This document shows, piece by piece, positions 53,106 through 62,462 of a DNA stretch of 64,000 nucleotides; the stretch's first letter is position 1, and each line of letters starts with the position of its first letter. The translations under genes were made by a program, and so were the position numbers. Source of the DNA: Paenibacillus polymyxa (GTDB lineage Bacteria; Bacillota; Bacilli; Paenibacillales; Paenibacillaceae); the NCBI RefSeq assembly GCF_001719045.1, contig NZ_CP015423.1, positions 620,001 to 684,000 of the forward strand, written 5' to 3'. The notes beneath the pieces are model-generated. The model did no database searches and was not told where the DNA came from. It worked only from the letters and a program-made list of their open reading frames with translations.

Positions 53106-54985
53106 GTTTCTACCCCTCCAACATTCCTGTCATGCAGCACAACGGACATTACCGAGGCCTGACCTTTTTTCACTGTTTTAAACGGAGCAAAGCTCCACGA
53201 CTTGACGCGATCCGGATTCGTGATGACCATAGGAGTCACCAGCGATGGAGCTTGCTCTCGCAGCGCCTGCAAATCAAATTTGATCAGCAATTGCCCCGGT
53301 TCCACCGTATCGCCTGCTTCTACCATAGCAGTAAAATTCCCTTTTAGCTGTGAAGTATCAATCCCTATGTGAAGCAGAACCTCAAGTCCCTCTCGTGTGG
53401 AGATGCCTAAAGCGTGCATAGTCGGATACAAGTGCATCACAGTACCATACACTGGAGACACAAGTTCACCACGTTCAGGAACAAAAGCAACACCGTCCCC
53501 AACCAGCTTCGTCGCAAAAATTTTGTCAGGCACTTCATGAATCGGTAGCATTTTTCCATGTACAGGAGCATTGAACAAAATTTGAGGGAGATCACGCTCC
53601 ATCAGCTTCGCGATTTCCTCACGAATCAGTTCTGAATACGTTCCGAATACAACCTGCAAATTCCCCCCACCCAGATTGATAAGCCCGGCCGATCCCAAAG
53701 CCTTCATCGCTCCGGTATCAATCAGCCTGTCATTGTGGACGGTCAGCCGCAAACGTGTGATGCAGGCCTCTACCTGCACAATATTTTCCTTCCCGCCAAG
53801 TGCTTCCAAAATAAGCGGAGCACTATAAGGAATATTGCCGGCCCAATCCTCCAGAACCGAACCCTCTTCGCGCCCAGGAGTTGGAATACGGAACCGCCGG
53901 ATAGCCCATCGAAACAGTACGTAATACACAAGCCCGTACGCCACCCCCACTGGAATTAACAACCAGGCGTTATGTGAGAGATGAAAATTAAGGACATAAT
54001 CTATAAAACCCGCCGAATAGGAAAATCCGTGATGAATATCCAGCTCAAAGGTAAGCCACATGGCCAGCCCAGACATAACTGCATGAACGAGGAACAAATA
54101 AGGTGCCGCAAACAAAAAGGCAAACTCGATCTGTTCCGACACTCCAGTAAAAAAGCAAACAAGCGCAGCTGTCAAAAATGTTTTTTGCACCTTTGGCTTC
54201 AAATCTTCACGCGCTTCCTGAATGATCGCTAGCGCAATGGCAGGGATGGCAAACATCATAATGGGGAACAACCCGGACATGAAATAGCCCGCTGTCGGAT
54301 CGCCAGCAAAAAACCGGGGTAAATCGCCCTGCACAACGTTGCCAGACGGCGTTTTATATGTACCCAGTTGAAACCAAAAAATATTATTAAGCAGATGGTG
54401 CAGACCAAAGGCCGCCAACAACCGGTATAGAATACCGTAGATAAACAGTCCAAAGCCGCCCAAGCTTGATTCCAGACCTACTATAAATTGCAGCCCTCTC
54501 TGTATGAGTGGGGCAATAATTAGCATGAGTCCTGCAAACACAGCCGAGAAGAGGCCAATAAGCAGCAGAACAAATCGGGTACCTCCAAAAAATTGAAACA
54601 CCTCGGGCAATTTGATGCTTTTGAAGCGATTATAGGCCACCCCTGAAATGACCCCCAAAATGATACCAATGAGCGTCGCCGGTTGAATGAGTCCGTTTCC
54701 AAATCTCAATGTGACCTGATCGTATATAGCCATACCAGCCAATGCTGCCAGTCCCGCCTGACCTGCCTGATTCGACATACCCAGAGCAACACCAACCGCA
54801 AATAAATATGGCAAAAAATAAAAAATCCCGTGTCCAGCCGCATTTGCCATATCAGACACCATAGGGAATCCCCATGTGGACCAAGGAAGGCTGCCGAGAC
54901 TTAGCAATATTGCAGCGGCTGGTAGCACCATCGTCGGGAGCATGACAGCACGACCGAGCTGTTGTAAGGATCCGAGCCAATTCAT
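53102..54985 (-). CDS. ptsG: Glucose-type PTS permease EIICBA
   Basis: 627 residues in the order IIC (about 1-370, ten membrane segments), IIB with phospho-Cys in VEACITRLRLTV, and IIA with HIGIDTSQLKG carrying the phospho-His. It imports and phosphorylates glucose or a related sugar. ATG 54985 (MNWLGSLQQLG) has AAAGGAGAGG before it; the frame opens at 55039. It shares a transcript with ptsI. No RAT/terminator antitermination element (GlcT target) is evident in the short leader. Confidence 0.92.
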   Translation of the reverse strand: MNWLGSLQQLGRAVMLPTMVLPAAAILLSLGSLPWSTWGFPMVSDMANAAGHGIFYFLPYLFAVGVALGMSNQAGQAGLAALAGMAIYDQVTLRFGNGLIQPATLIGIILGVISGVAYNRFKSIKLPEVFQFFGGTRFVLLLIGLFSAVFAGLMLIIAPLIQRGLQFIVGLESSLGGFGLFIYGILYRLLAAFGLHHLLNNIFWFQLGTYKTPSGNVVQGDLPRFFAGDPTAGYFMSGLFPIMMFAIPAIALAIIQEAREDLKPKVQKTFLTAALVCFFTGVSEQIEFAFLFAAPYLFLVHAVMSGLAMWLTFELDIHHGFSYSAGFIDYVLNFHLSHNAWLLIPVGVAYGLVYYVLFRWAIRRFRIPTPGREEGSVLEDWAGNIPYSAPLILEALGGKENIVQVEACITRLRLTVHNDRLIDTGAMKALGSAGLINLGGGNLQVVFGTYSELIREEIAKLMERDLPQILFNAPVHGKMLPIHEVPDKIFATKLVGDGVAFVPERGELVSPVYGTVMHLYPTMHALGISTREGLEVLLHIGIDTSQLKGNFTAMVEAGDTVEPGQLLIKFDLQALREQAPSLVTPMVITNPDRVKSWSFAPFKTVKKGQASVMSVVLHDRNVGGVET

Positions 54986-55010
54986 GGCATTCCTCTCCTT
55001 TCTATCCCTG

Positions 55011-55039
55011 ATGGTAAGCCGAATAAATACTTTTGTCAA
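55011..55039 (-). promoter_or_regulatory. Predicted sigma-A promoter of ptsG-ptsI
   Basis: TTGACA (55039-55034), 17-base spacer, TACCAT (55016-55011) on the minus strand; the start codon follows about 25 bases later, so the leader is short. Confidence 0.6.
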
Positions 55040-55210
55040 AGCAATGATTCCATCTGCAAAAATATTTATTTACGCTACTACAGGTCAAAAACTTTATCAT
55101 CACAACAGATAACACTATGAATCCGTTTAGAGCAATTTCATCATCAAGACATACATACATTATATGGATTCCTGAAAGTATAATATACTGTACCATATTC
55201 CTCGTTTCGC

Positions 55211-55254
55211 ACCAAAAACCTTCAACCCTGTGAAGCAAGGGAAGAAGGTTTTTA
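55211..55254 (-). terminator. Intrinsic terminator after the CoA-binding gene
   Basis: Minus-strand AAAAACCTTC-TT-CCCT and AGGG-TT-GAAGGTTTTT arms, 8-base loop, T-run at the end. Confidence 0.75.
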
Positions 55255-55289
55255 TTCATCTGCGTATAGCACAGATCACTGATCCATGT

Positions 55290-55724
55290 TTATCCTTTAC
55301 GTACAGCTTGGGTCACTGAGTCCTCCACCTTAATGCAACGATCCATAATAACCGTCATTCCATGCTCCTGCGCAATGTCAGCGGCTTCCTGGCTTATAAT
55401 TCCCTGTTGAAGCCACAAAATCTTAGCTCCAATAGCAGCTGCTTCACGCGCAACCTCTGCACAGTATTCACTGCGGCGGAATACATTGACCAACTCCACA
55501 GGCTCAGGTACTTCAGCAAGGCTGGCATAACAAGTCTCCCCAAGAATCGTTTGCCCTGCCGCCGCAGGGTTAACCGGAATAATCCGGTATCCCCGCTTCT
55601 GCATGGCATAAGAAACCATGTATGAAGTACGGTCTGATTTATCAGACAAACCAACAACCGCAATATTGCCTACTTGTTCCAAAATGCTTTTAATCTCTTC
55701 TCTCGACGGATTTTCAAAAGCCAT
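55290..55724 (-). CDS. CoA-binding domain protein (YccU/YneT type)
   Basis: 144 residues of Rossmann fold: NIAVVGLSDKSDRTSYMVS, RIIPVNPAAAGQTILGE, VNVFRRSEYCAEVAREA and AKILWLQQGI. The family binds CoA; its function is not established. ATG 55724 has GGAGGGA 8 bases before; the frame opens at 55745. It follows the EPSP synthase gene by 33 bases and shares its transcript. Confidence 0.88.
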   Translation of the reverse strand: MAFENPSREEIKSILEQVGNIAVVGLSDKSDRTSYMVSYAMQKRGYRIIPVNPAAAGQTILGETCYASLAEVPEPVELVNVFRRSEYCAEVAREAAAIGAKILWLQQGIISQEAADIAQEHGMTVIMDRCIKVEDSVTQAVRKG

Positions 55725-55757
55725 TCTGTTCCCTCCTATTCGCATCTTCGTTTGTTT

Positions 55758-57050
55758 TTATTTTACCCATTCTACAGAAGCACCAAGCGTCGTTAGATGG
55801 TCAAAATACTGCGGATACGATTTGGCGACATGATGTGCGTCCTTAATCACTAACGGCTTCTGTGCGCGCAAACCAACAATCGTCAAGGCCATAATAACAC
55901 GGTGATCAAAGTGCGCGTTAATTTCCACGCCACCTTCGACACCCTCCGGTCTGCCATGTACGATAATTTCCGCTTGACGTTCTTCTACCCGAGCTCCAGC
56001 CTTGGTCAGCTCATTCAAATAATCGGTAATGCGGTCACATTCCTTATACCGTAAATTCTCCACGTTATAAAAACGGGACGTGCCTTCAGCAAATACAGCC
56101 GCAGCCACCATTGCAAGCACAGCGTCTGTTGCAGCATCACCGTCAAACTCAACAGCTTTCAATCGGCCATTGCCCTTCACAACGACGGTATCGTTCTCAT
56201 GTGTCAGTGGCACTTCCATCATACGCAGCACATCTACGATAGCGCGTTCTCCCTGTTTGCTCTGCTCTTTAAGACGATGGATGGTAACATCGGAATTCGT
56301 TACTGCAGCCGCCGCCAGCACCGCTGCACTCCCTGGATAGTCTCCCTGTACCGTATACGTACGTGGCTGGTAGGATTGCCGCCCCGGGACACGGAAAGAC
56401 ATGTAATCATCGCTTGCATGAATGATAATACCAGCCTCTTGCAATACCTCCAGAGTCTGCCCAATGACCACCTTAGATTTCAAATCATGCAGCACTTCGA
56501 TTTCACTGTCTTCCTCCAGTAAAGGCGTAAGGAATAGCAGGGCGCTCAAATATTGTGAGCTAACCGAGCCGGACACCTGAATTTTACCGCCCTTCGCCTG
56601 ACCACCCTGAATACGAATTGGCAACTTACCTTCACGATGATCTACTTTCACGCCCAGTTGCCCCAGTGCATCGATTAAATCATCATGTGGTCTCTTGCCC
56701 AATGAGTCGGGATATGTATTAACAAATGTAACATCCGGACAAAGAGATGCAATACCCATCAAAAAACGGAGCACCGCTCCTGCGTTTCCCACATTCAATT
56801 CCTTCACAGCTTGAGGATGGCTACCAAAACCTGTAATCACTATTTTTTCATCATCCTCTTCCAGTACTGCACCCAGATCGGCGATACAACGACGCATAGC
56901 ATCACTGTCTTCACTATGGGCTGGATAATAAATGGTACTTTGTCCTTCAGCAAGTGCCGCAGTGAGCAGATAACGAGTAGTGTAGTTTTTGGAGGACAGG
57001 GCCCCAATCTCTCCTTGCAAGGAAGGGGTAGGTCTAACGATAACATCCAT
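55758..57050 (-). CDS. aroA: Divergent 3-phosphoshikimate 1-carboxyvinyltransferase (EPSP synthase)
   Basis: 430 residues with the six-unit EPSPT fold: LGKRPHDDLIDALGQLGV, SGSVSSQYLSALLFL, GDYPGSAAVLAAA, RYKECDRI and FDHRVIMALTIVGLRA. It should make EPSP from shikimate-3-phosphate and PEP. It differs at key places: GDKSISHR-type start reads SSKNYTTRYLL, the LGNAGTAMRPL loop reads VGNAGAVLRFL, and KESDR reads KECDR. It may be the AroA of chorismate synthesis or a paralogue. ATG 57050 has AAAAGGAGCA 10 bases before. No other aro genes lie nearby. Confidence 0.85.
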   Translation of the reverse strand: MDVIVRPTPSLQGEIGALSSKNYTTRYLLTAALAEGQSTIYYPAHSEDSDAMRRCIADLGAVLEEDDEKIVITGFGSHPQAVKELNVGNAGAVLRFLMGIASLCPDVTFVNTYPDSLGKRPHDDLIDALGQLGVKVDHREGKLPIRIQGGQAKGGKIQVSGSVSSQYLSALLFLTPLLEEDSEIEVLHDLKSKVVIGQTLEVLQEAGIIIHASDDYMSFRVPGRQSYQPRTYTVQGDYPGSAAVLAAAAVTNSDVTIHRLKEQSKQGERAIVDVLRMMEVPLTHENDTVVVKGNGRLKAVEFDGDAATDAVLAMVAAAVFAEGTSRFYNVENLRYKECDRITDYLNELTKAGARVEERQAEIIVHGRPEGVEGGVEINAHFDHRVIMALTIVGLRAQKPLVIKDAHHVAKSYPQYFDHLTTLGASVEWVK

Positions 57051-57320
57051 AATGTACATGCTCCTTTTCGGTTCAAACCATCCTATTTTACGTTAATTAT
57101 ACAAGTTGTAGCATTCATTTCTCCACCCAAAAAATAAGAAATATTAATCTAAGTCCCCCAAGTTGAATTCCGTCGGTTAATTAATCTTTATCTGCCTTTA
57201 GGATTAAGCAGATTGACAGCCTAGAGATAGCTTAGCTATCATACATAGAGTGTGTGTGACATTTTGCACACGTCAAAAACATACGTAGCACCCAATATAT
57301 ATCAGAAAAGAGGTCCGGCC

Positions 57321-57626
57321 ATGACGCAAATCGCCCTGATTGAACCTTCTGAGTTGCGCGCACGTCTGCAAGCAGGAGAGCAATTGCAATTAATCGACGT
57401 CCGCGAAGCGGAAGAAGTAGCGGAAGGCATGATTGAAGGTGCCAAGCACATTCCGCTCGGACAGCTTCCGGGTCGTCTTGAAGAAATTGAACGCACCGGT
57501 GAAATTATCTTTATTTGCCGGAGCGGTTACCGCAGTGAACGAGCCTGCGAATATCTACAGCAGCTAGGTTATGAAGGCTGTACTAACATGACTGGCGGCA
57601 TGCTGCAATGGTCACAGGAGCAATAG
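57321..57626 (+). CDS. Single-domain rhodanese-like sulfurtransferase
   Basis: 101 residues. LIDVREAEEVAEGMIEGAKH and the active loop FICRSGYRSERA with Cys66. It moves sulfur between thiols; B. subtilis YqhL/YtwF are relatives. ATG 57321 has AGAGGT before; the frame opens at 57252. Monocistronic. Confidence 0.9.
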   Translation: MTQIALIEPSELRARLQAGEQLQLIDVREAEEVAEGMIEGAKHIPLGQLPGRLEEIERTGEIIFICRSGYRSERACEYLQQLGYEGCTNMTGGMLQWSQEQ

Positions 57627-57643
57627 AAAACCTACTTAACAAA

Positions 57644-57671
57644 AGAGACGGGAACCTTCTCGTCTTTTTTG
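57644..57671 (+). terminator. Intrinsic terminator of the rhodanese gene
   Basis: AGACGGGAA and TTCTCGTCT (one G-T pair), 2-base loop on paper, followed by TTTTTG; 20 bases past the stop. Confidence 0.7.
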
Positions 57672-57789
57672 TTTTGACTCAAAGCTTAGACGCGGTAATG
57701 CATTAAAATATTTTGTCCCTATCATACCATAGCGCCAAAAGATTACACAATCCTCTACTGCCATCATAATCGTGTCCATAATTATAAAT

Positions 57790-57836
57790 TAAAAAACGGA
57801 AGCTTCTTCTACCCATAGGGCAAAAAAGCTTCCGTT
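57790..57836 (-). terminator. Intrinsic terminator of gndA
   Basis: Minus-strand ACGGAAGCTT and AAGCTTCCGT arms with a partly paired inner loop, followed by TTTTTTA; about 40 bases past the stop. Confidence 0.8.
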
Positions 57837-57874
57837 GTATTACATAATGCTATTCATGCATATCCGTCCGTTCA

Positions 57875-59281
57875 TTAGAACCATTGATGATGGAATACGC
57901 CTTCTTTGTCCACACGTTTGAACGTATGGGCACCGAAGTAGTCACGTTGTGCTTGCAGCAGATTTGCTGGCAAACGCTCAGTGCGGTAGCTGTCATAGTA
58001 TGCAAGCGCGCTGGAGAAGCCAGGCACTGGAATACCTTGGGATACAGCAACGGAAATCACTTGACGCCATGCATCTTGATACGTTTCAACTACATTTTTG
58101 AAGTAAGAATCCAGCAACAGGTTTTTCAAGGCAGGATCGCGGTCATATGCATCCTTGATGTTTTGCAGGAATTGCGAGCGGATAATGCAACCGCCGCGGA
58201 AGATCATAGCGATTTTTCCGTATTTCAAATCCCAATCATATTCATCGGAAGCTGCACGCATTTGAGCGAAACCTTGAGCATAGGACACGATTTTACTTGC
58301 AAACAGTGCTTTACGTACACTTTCGATAAATTCTTTTTTGTCGCCGCTGAAGGACTCAGCATTAGGACCGCTCAGCACTTTACTTGCCGCAATGCGCTCG
58401 TCTTTCATAGCAGACAAGAAGCGTGAGAATACGGATTCGGTAATCATGGACAATGGCACACCCAGATCCAGCGCGCTTTGGCTTGTCCATTTACCTGTAC
58501 CTTTTTGACCAGCAGCATCCAAGATAACGTCTACCATTGGCTTGCCTGTTTCAGCATCGTACTGGGAGAAAATGTCAGCTGTAATTTCGATTAGGTAGCT
58601 GTCCAGTTCCCCTTTATTCCATTCCGTGAAGATTTCATGAAGCTCTTCCGCATTCACATTCAGGACTGATTTCAACAAGTGATACGCTTCACCGATCAAT
58701 TGCATGTCGCCGTACTCGATACCGTTATGCACCATTTTTACATAGTGACCAGCACCGTCAGGACCGATATATGTACAGCAAGGGTCGCCTTCCACTTTAG
58801 CAGAGATTGCCGTTAGAATCGGCTCTACCAGTTTATAGGCACTTTCTTGTCCACCCGGCATGATAGCAGGACCATTCAAGGCACCTTCTTCACCACCGGA
58901 TACGCCTGTACCAATAAAGCGAAGTCCTTTTTCCTCCAGCTCCTTGCTGCGGCGCTGTGTATCAGGGAAGTAGGCATTGCCTCCGTCTATAATAATGTCG
59001 CCCTTGTCCAGATGAGGCACAAGCTGTTCAATCGTGGCATCTGTTGCTTTACCAGCTTGAACCATGATCAGGATTTTACGGGGGGATTCCAATGAGTTCA
59101 CAAATTCTTCAATAGAGAAAGTACCCGTCAGTTTTTTACCTTCTGCTTCTTTGATAAGATCGTGCGTTTTTTCTGGAGAGCGGTTAAAAACCGAGACGGT
59201 GAAGCCTCTGCTCTCAATGTTAAGGGCTAAATTCTTACCCATTACCGCCAGGCCGATCACACCAATTTGCTGTTTTGCCAT
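57875..59281 (-). CDS. gndA: 6-phosphogluconate dehydrogenase (decarboxylating)
   Basis: 468 residues. [16 protein letters not shown] (NADP-binding GxAxxG variant), [38 protein letters not shown] with the catalytic Lys, and [14 protein letters not shown]. Oxidative pentose phosphate pathway: 6-phosphogluconate to ribulose-5-phosphate, CO2 and NADPH. ATG 59281 has GAGGAACC before it; the frame opens at 59305. Monocistronic. Confidence 0.96.
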   Translation of the reverse strand: MAKQQIGVIGLAVMGKNLALNIESRGFTVSVFNRSPEKTHDLIKEAEGKKLTGTFSIEEFVNSLESPRKILIMVQAGKATDATIEQLVPHLDKGDIIIDGGNAYFPDTQRRSKELEEKGLRFIGTGVSGGEEGALNGPAIMPGGQESAYKLVEPILTAISAKVEGDPCCTYIGPDGAGHYVKMVHNGIEYGDMQLIGEAYHLLKSVLNVNAEELHEIFTEWNKGELDSYLIEITADIFSQYDAETGKPMVDVILDAAGQKGTGKWTSQSALDLGVPLSMITESVFSRFLSAMKDERIAASKVLSGPNAESFSGDKKEFIESVRKALFASKIVSYAQGFAQMRAASDEYDWDLKYGKIAMIFRGGCIIRSQFLQNIKDAYDRDPALKNLLLDSYFKNVVETYQDAWRQVISVAVSQGIPVPGFSSALAYYDSYRTERLPANLLQAQRDYFGAHTFKRVDKEGVFHHQWF

Positions 59282-59423
59282 CTGGTTCCTCATCCTTTGC
59301 AACATATTTTGTCTTCTATATCGCCGCTTTACCGCATTACACTTTATGTGAATCGGAACACGTGCACTTCTATTTTAACGTTTTTGATGTAAGAAGTGAA
59401 CCCCTGTCTATTCACAGATCAAA

Positions 59424-59446
59424 ACACCCCATTTACATGAGGTGTT
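59424..59446 (-). terminator. Hairpin after the 199-residue gene
   Basis: Minus-strand AACACCTCA and TGGGGTGTT arms (one G-T pair) followed by TTGATC, a weak T-run; about 10 bases past the stop. Confidence 0.5.
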
Positions 59447-59454
59447 CAGATGTA

Positions 59455-60054
59455 CTACGCTTCCATCATCAGCAGTTGGTGGGATAGCGTTTGCAGGCGT
59501 TCATGGCAATTCCCGATTTTAGCCGTATCTCCGTCTGTCATCGCTATGAAGAGCTTCTCCAATTCATCGTCCACTTCCATTTTAAGCAGCAGCAGTCGGG
59601 TTTCTCCTTCATTGGAAGCGTACATATCCTCCATTTCCTGTGCGGACAGCACCGGTCCCTTCTGATAAATGACACGCTGCTTAAAGCCTGTAACCTCGAC
59701 CAGACGAATGACCTCACCAAACAAAATATTTTCTACCAAAATATGATGATCCTTGACTCTTTTGACAATGGCATGACCTCGGGTGCTTCCAATCAGCTTC
59801 TCCAACCACTCAGCCAGCTTGGCATCGCGGATTACATAATCTCCAGCCAACTTGTAGTGTCCTGTGCGCAGCTGTTGAAAACGGAGCTTCACCAGCTTGC
59901 GCCCGGTTCTCACCGACAAAACCAGGTACGACTCATCCTCGCTCCAGTACAGCGAATACCCTTCCGATATCAAATCCTTGATCAGATTATGGATATGCCG
60001 ACGGCTAAACCGGAGCTCTAGATTGCAATATTCTACCTCACAGCCCTTGTTCAC
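59455..60054 (-). CDS. Conserved hypothetical protein, 199 residues
   Basis: I do not recognise the family. GTG 60054 has AAAGGAGGG 6 bases before it. The sequence has a charged N-terminal part (LRFSRRHIHNLIKDLISEGY), beta-rich middle (YLVLSVRTGRKLVKLRFQQL, YKLAGDYVIRD) and a helical tail (LEKLFIAMTDGDTAKIGNCH). No signal peptide or membrane segment. The start overlaps by GTGA with a possible upstream short frame of 33 residues (see findings). Confidence 0.65.
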   Translation of the reverse strand: MNKGCEVEYCNLELRFSRRHIHNLIKDLISEGYSLYWSEDESYLVLSVRTGRKLVKLRFQQLRTGHYKLAGDYVIRDAKLAEWLEKLIGSTRGHAIVKRVKDHHILVENILFGEVIRLVEVTGFKQRVIYQKGPVLSAQEMEDMYASNEGETRLLLLKMEVDDELEKLFIAMTDGDTAKIGNCHERLQTLSHQLLMMEA

Positions 60055-60271
60055 GGCATTCCCTCCTTTTTCAAGTCCGATTCAAGAAGTCCGGCTACAG
60101 CAAGCCTGCGGCTTTCCCGCTTGATCTTCCCTTGCTCTATTTTATACTTCATTTTATGTAAGGGTACTTGGTTATTTGACCTATTTTTATGAGTAACAGC
60201 GAACAATCGTACTTTTGCCTTATATGCTTGTTTCAAACCTAGTCTAAAGTCGGCCAAGCCCGGCGGCATTA

Positions 60272-60280
60272 TGCTATAAT
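60272..60280 (+). promoter_or_regulatory. Extended -10 promoter of yktB
   Basis: TGCTATAAT (60272-60280), same extended -10 as for the PBP gene; no clear -35 box. The start codon is 54 bases downstream. Confidence 0.45.
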
Positions 60281-60333
60281 TGGACATATTACGCCACACG
60301 TTATGGCTTAACCCAGTTACAGGAGGAAAAGGA

Positions 60334-60966
60334 ATGACATTTAGTGGATTTACTGCAAAGGACTTCGATGTTTTTGAAATACCGGGATTGGAGCCTCGTA
60401 TGGAAGTGCTGATTCAGCAGGTTCGGCCCAAGCTGGAGGCAATTGGCGAGGAATTAGCCCCATTTCTGACGGACTTATGTGGAGAGCCTATGCACGTTCA
60501 CGTCGCCAAGCATGCACGACGCAAAGTCAATCCCCCCAAAGATACTTGGGTAGCCTGGGCGGCAAATAAGCGCGGGTACAAGGCGCTGCCGCATTTTGAG
60601 GTAGGTATGTTCGCTTCCCACCTATTCGTTATTTTTGCAATTATTTATGAAAGTCCTAACAAAGCTACATTTGCCCAGGCACTCGAAGCCAATCTGAGCG
60701 ATGTGCGCTCTAACCTGCCTGATCATTTTTACTGGTCCATGGATCATATGGCTCCAGAAGGCACAGAACAACAACACATGGATAATGAAGATTTTCAAAC
60801 GATCATCCATAAGCTGCAACAGGTAAAAAAAGCGGAGGTCATGTGTGGAATCCGTATTGACCGAGAAGATCCACTTGCCAGTGACGGAGCTGCGTTACTG
60901 CAAGCAGTGCGTTCCACCTTTGAGCGTTTGCTGCCGCTGTACCGAATGGCTTTCCCGAAAGAGTAG
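60334..60966 (+). CDS. yktB: YktB family protein (DUF1054/UPF0637)
   Basis: 210 residues: FSGFTAKDFDVFEIPGLEPR, VHVAKHARRKVNPPKDTWVA, FEVGMFASHLFVIFAIIYE, matching B. subtilis YktB. A compact alpha/beta cytoplasmic fold; function unknown. ATG 60334 has AGGAGG 7 bases before; the frame opens at 60280. Converges with the MFS gene, with 25 bases between stops and no terminator seen there. Confidence 0.9.
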   Translation: MTFSGFTAKDFDVFEIPGLEPRMEVLIQQVRPKLEAIGEELAPFLTDLCGEPMHVHVAKHARRKVNPPKDTWVAWAANKRGYKALPHFEVGMFASHLFVIFAIIYESPNKATFAQALEANLSDVRSNLPDHFYWSMDHMAPEGTEQQHMDNEDFQTIIHKLQQVKKAEVMCGIRIDREDPLASDGAALLQAVRSTFERLLPLYRMAFPKE

Positions 60967-60991
60967 CTCTTGTCGCTTTTCAGGGCGATAC

Positions 60992-62275
60992 TCAGGCCTC
61001 CACAGTCTTCCTGCGTGGATTGCGCGCCAGAGCCAGGTGGCAGCCAAACATGAGCAGCATCACGACCCCACTGATGATAAATGGAGCTGTGTGTCCGGCA
61101 CGGTCCCATAGCACTCCTGAAACGAGCGGGCCTATAACCATGCCGGAGCCTTGAAGTGTTAAAAAAAAGCCCCACACCGTTGCTCGCTCGCTTTCCGGAA
61201 TCAATCGGGCAAGAAAGGTGTTCCATGCAGGCAAAATGAGCGCATATCCCAAACCAATAAGCGCCACGGATACAAACACCAGCGGAATAGATCGAACGAT
61301 TGAGAAGAAAAACAGCGTAATTCCGGCTAGCAAAAAGCCAACATGTAGAAAATACTCCGTTCCAAGTCTGTCGACCAACTTGCCACAAGGGATCAGTGCC
61401 AGCACAGTCACTCCACCGCCTGCAATCAGAAGCACGCTGTACAGGTTTGGTGAAATCCCGAGGTCCGTCCGAGCGTACAGCGTCAGTACGGGGCTGATCA
61501 AACCGATAACAAAAGACTGCAAAAATAGCGCCGGGTAAATTAACGGATTGACGTTAAGCTTTGTTTTGAGCACACCGATCGTCTCCTGGATTCCTTTCAG
61601 AATTTGCTGTTTCTGCTTTGTGTACCCATCAGACGACACTAGAGCGCTCTGTTCGAGGTCACCTTTATCAGGAGACCTTTTCGGTCCTGGCAGCATAAGA
61701 GCAACCAACAACAATACAATACTGCATCCTATCAAAATCATGAACACCATGCCGTAAGAATGCCCATAGTGGGATATGGCAAAGTTCATAATGAGCGGAC
61801 CCAATCCCGTTCCACCCATAGACGCAATTTCCAGTGTGCCCATCGCCGCGCCATTGCTGTTATTAGGCCCGGACATTTCGGTCGTTCCGGTCATAACACA
61901 AGGCCAGAGCGGAGAAGTACCCAGACCGAGCAGCAGACACGCAACGACGAGCCACACGGGCTCTGTCAATACGCTCAGCATAATAATCGCTACAAGCGTA
62001 AACAACAGTGCGGTCGACATCGTTCCACGGTAGCCGAGCCGTTCAGCCATCCAGCCCGCCGGTGCCCGGAACGCATTGTCTCCAAAATACTGAAGTGAAA
62101 AGGCCAAACCAATAATCCCGGCCGACAAACCAAGCGTTTCTCCCATATATACCGGCAGGATGGATACCAGAAGAGATCCTTTCATAAATTCGACCAGAAA
62201 TACCAAAATCCACAATTTGGTAAAAAAAGGAGTCCACCACCGCTGCGAAGCTTTTTTTCTTCCTATTTGCCTCAT
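60992..62275 (-). CDS. Major facilitator superfamily transporter
   Basis: 427 residues with 12 membrane segments. The loop 2-3 motif is FRAPAGWMAERLGYRG, motif C-like GTGLGPLIMNF, and a central loop rich in Lys/Asp (PKRSPDKGDLEQS). Closest to drug or sugar exporters of the DHA1 group; substrate unknown. AAGTGG precedes ATG. Divergent from speA. Confidence 0.85.
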   Translation of the reverse strand: MRQIGRKKASQRWWTPFFTKLWILVFLVEFMKGSLLVSILPVYMGETLGLSAGIIGLAFSLQYFGDNAFRAPAGWMAERLGYRGTMSTALLFTLVAIIMLSVLTEPVWLVVACLLLGLGTSPLWPCVMTGTTEMSGPNNSNGAAMGTLEIASMGGTGLGPLIMNFAISHYGHSYGMVFMILIGCSIVLLLVALMLPGPKRSPDKGDLEQSALVSSDGYTKQKQQILKGIQETIGVLKTKLNVNPLIYPALFLQSFVIGLISPVLTLYARTDLGISPNLYSVLLIAGGGVTVLALIPCGKLVDRLGTEYFLHVGFLLAGITLFFFSIVRSIPLVFVSVALIGLGYALILPAWNTFLARLIPESERATVWGFFLTLQGSGMVIGPLVSGVLWDRAGHTAPFIISGVVMLLMFGCHLALARNPRRKTVEA

Positions 62276-62462
62276 TTAATCCACTTCCTCCACCTTCGTT
62301 TTTTGGCTGTATAGACCGGGTTCTCAGCCTACTCCACTCTTTCGCAAATAAATGCGCCCTCAATCGCTTGCATTCCTACTTCAAACTGCTATACTCAATT
62401 TTGTTCTATTATCACTTGCACAGGATTGTCGAAATCCTGCACGAAAGGTTGTGACAACACTA

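Larger units (their letters stand above)
54986..55289. other. Intergenic region upstream of ptsG
   Basis: 304 bases. It holds the ptsG promoter (55011-55039) and the terminator of the CoA-binding gene (55211-55254). Between them it is AT-rich, and I see no gene or clear cre site. Confidence 0.5.

Noticed and set aside
57250..57272. GTGTG...CACAC repeat before the rhodanese gene as an operator
   Set aside because: Arms are only 5 bases with no extension; chance is likely in such a GT-rich stretch.
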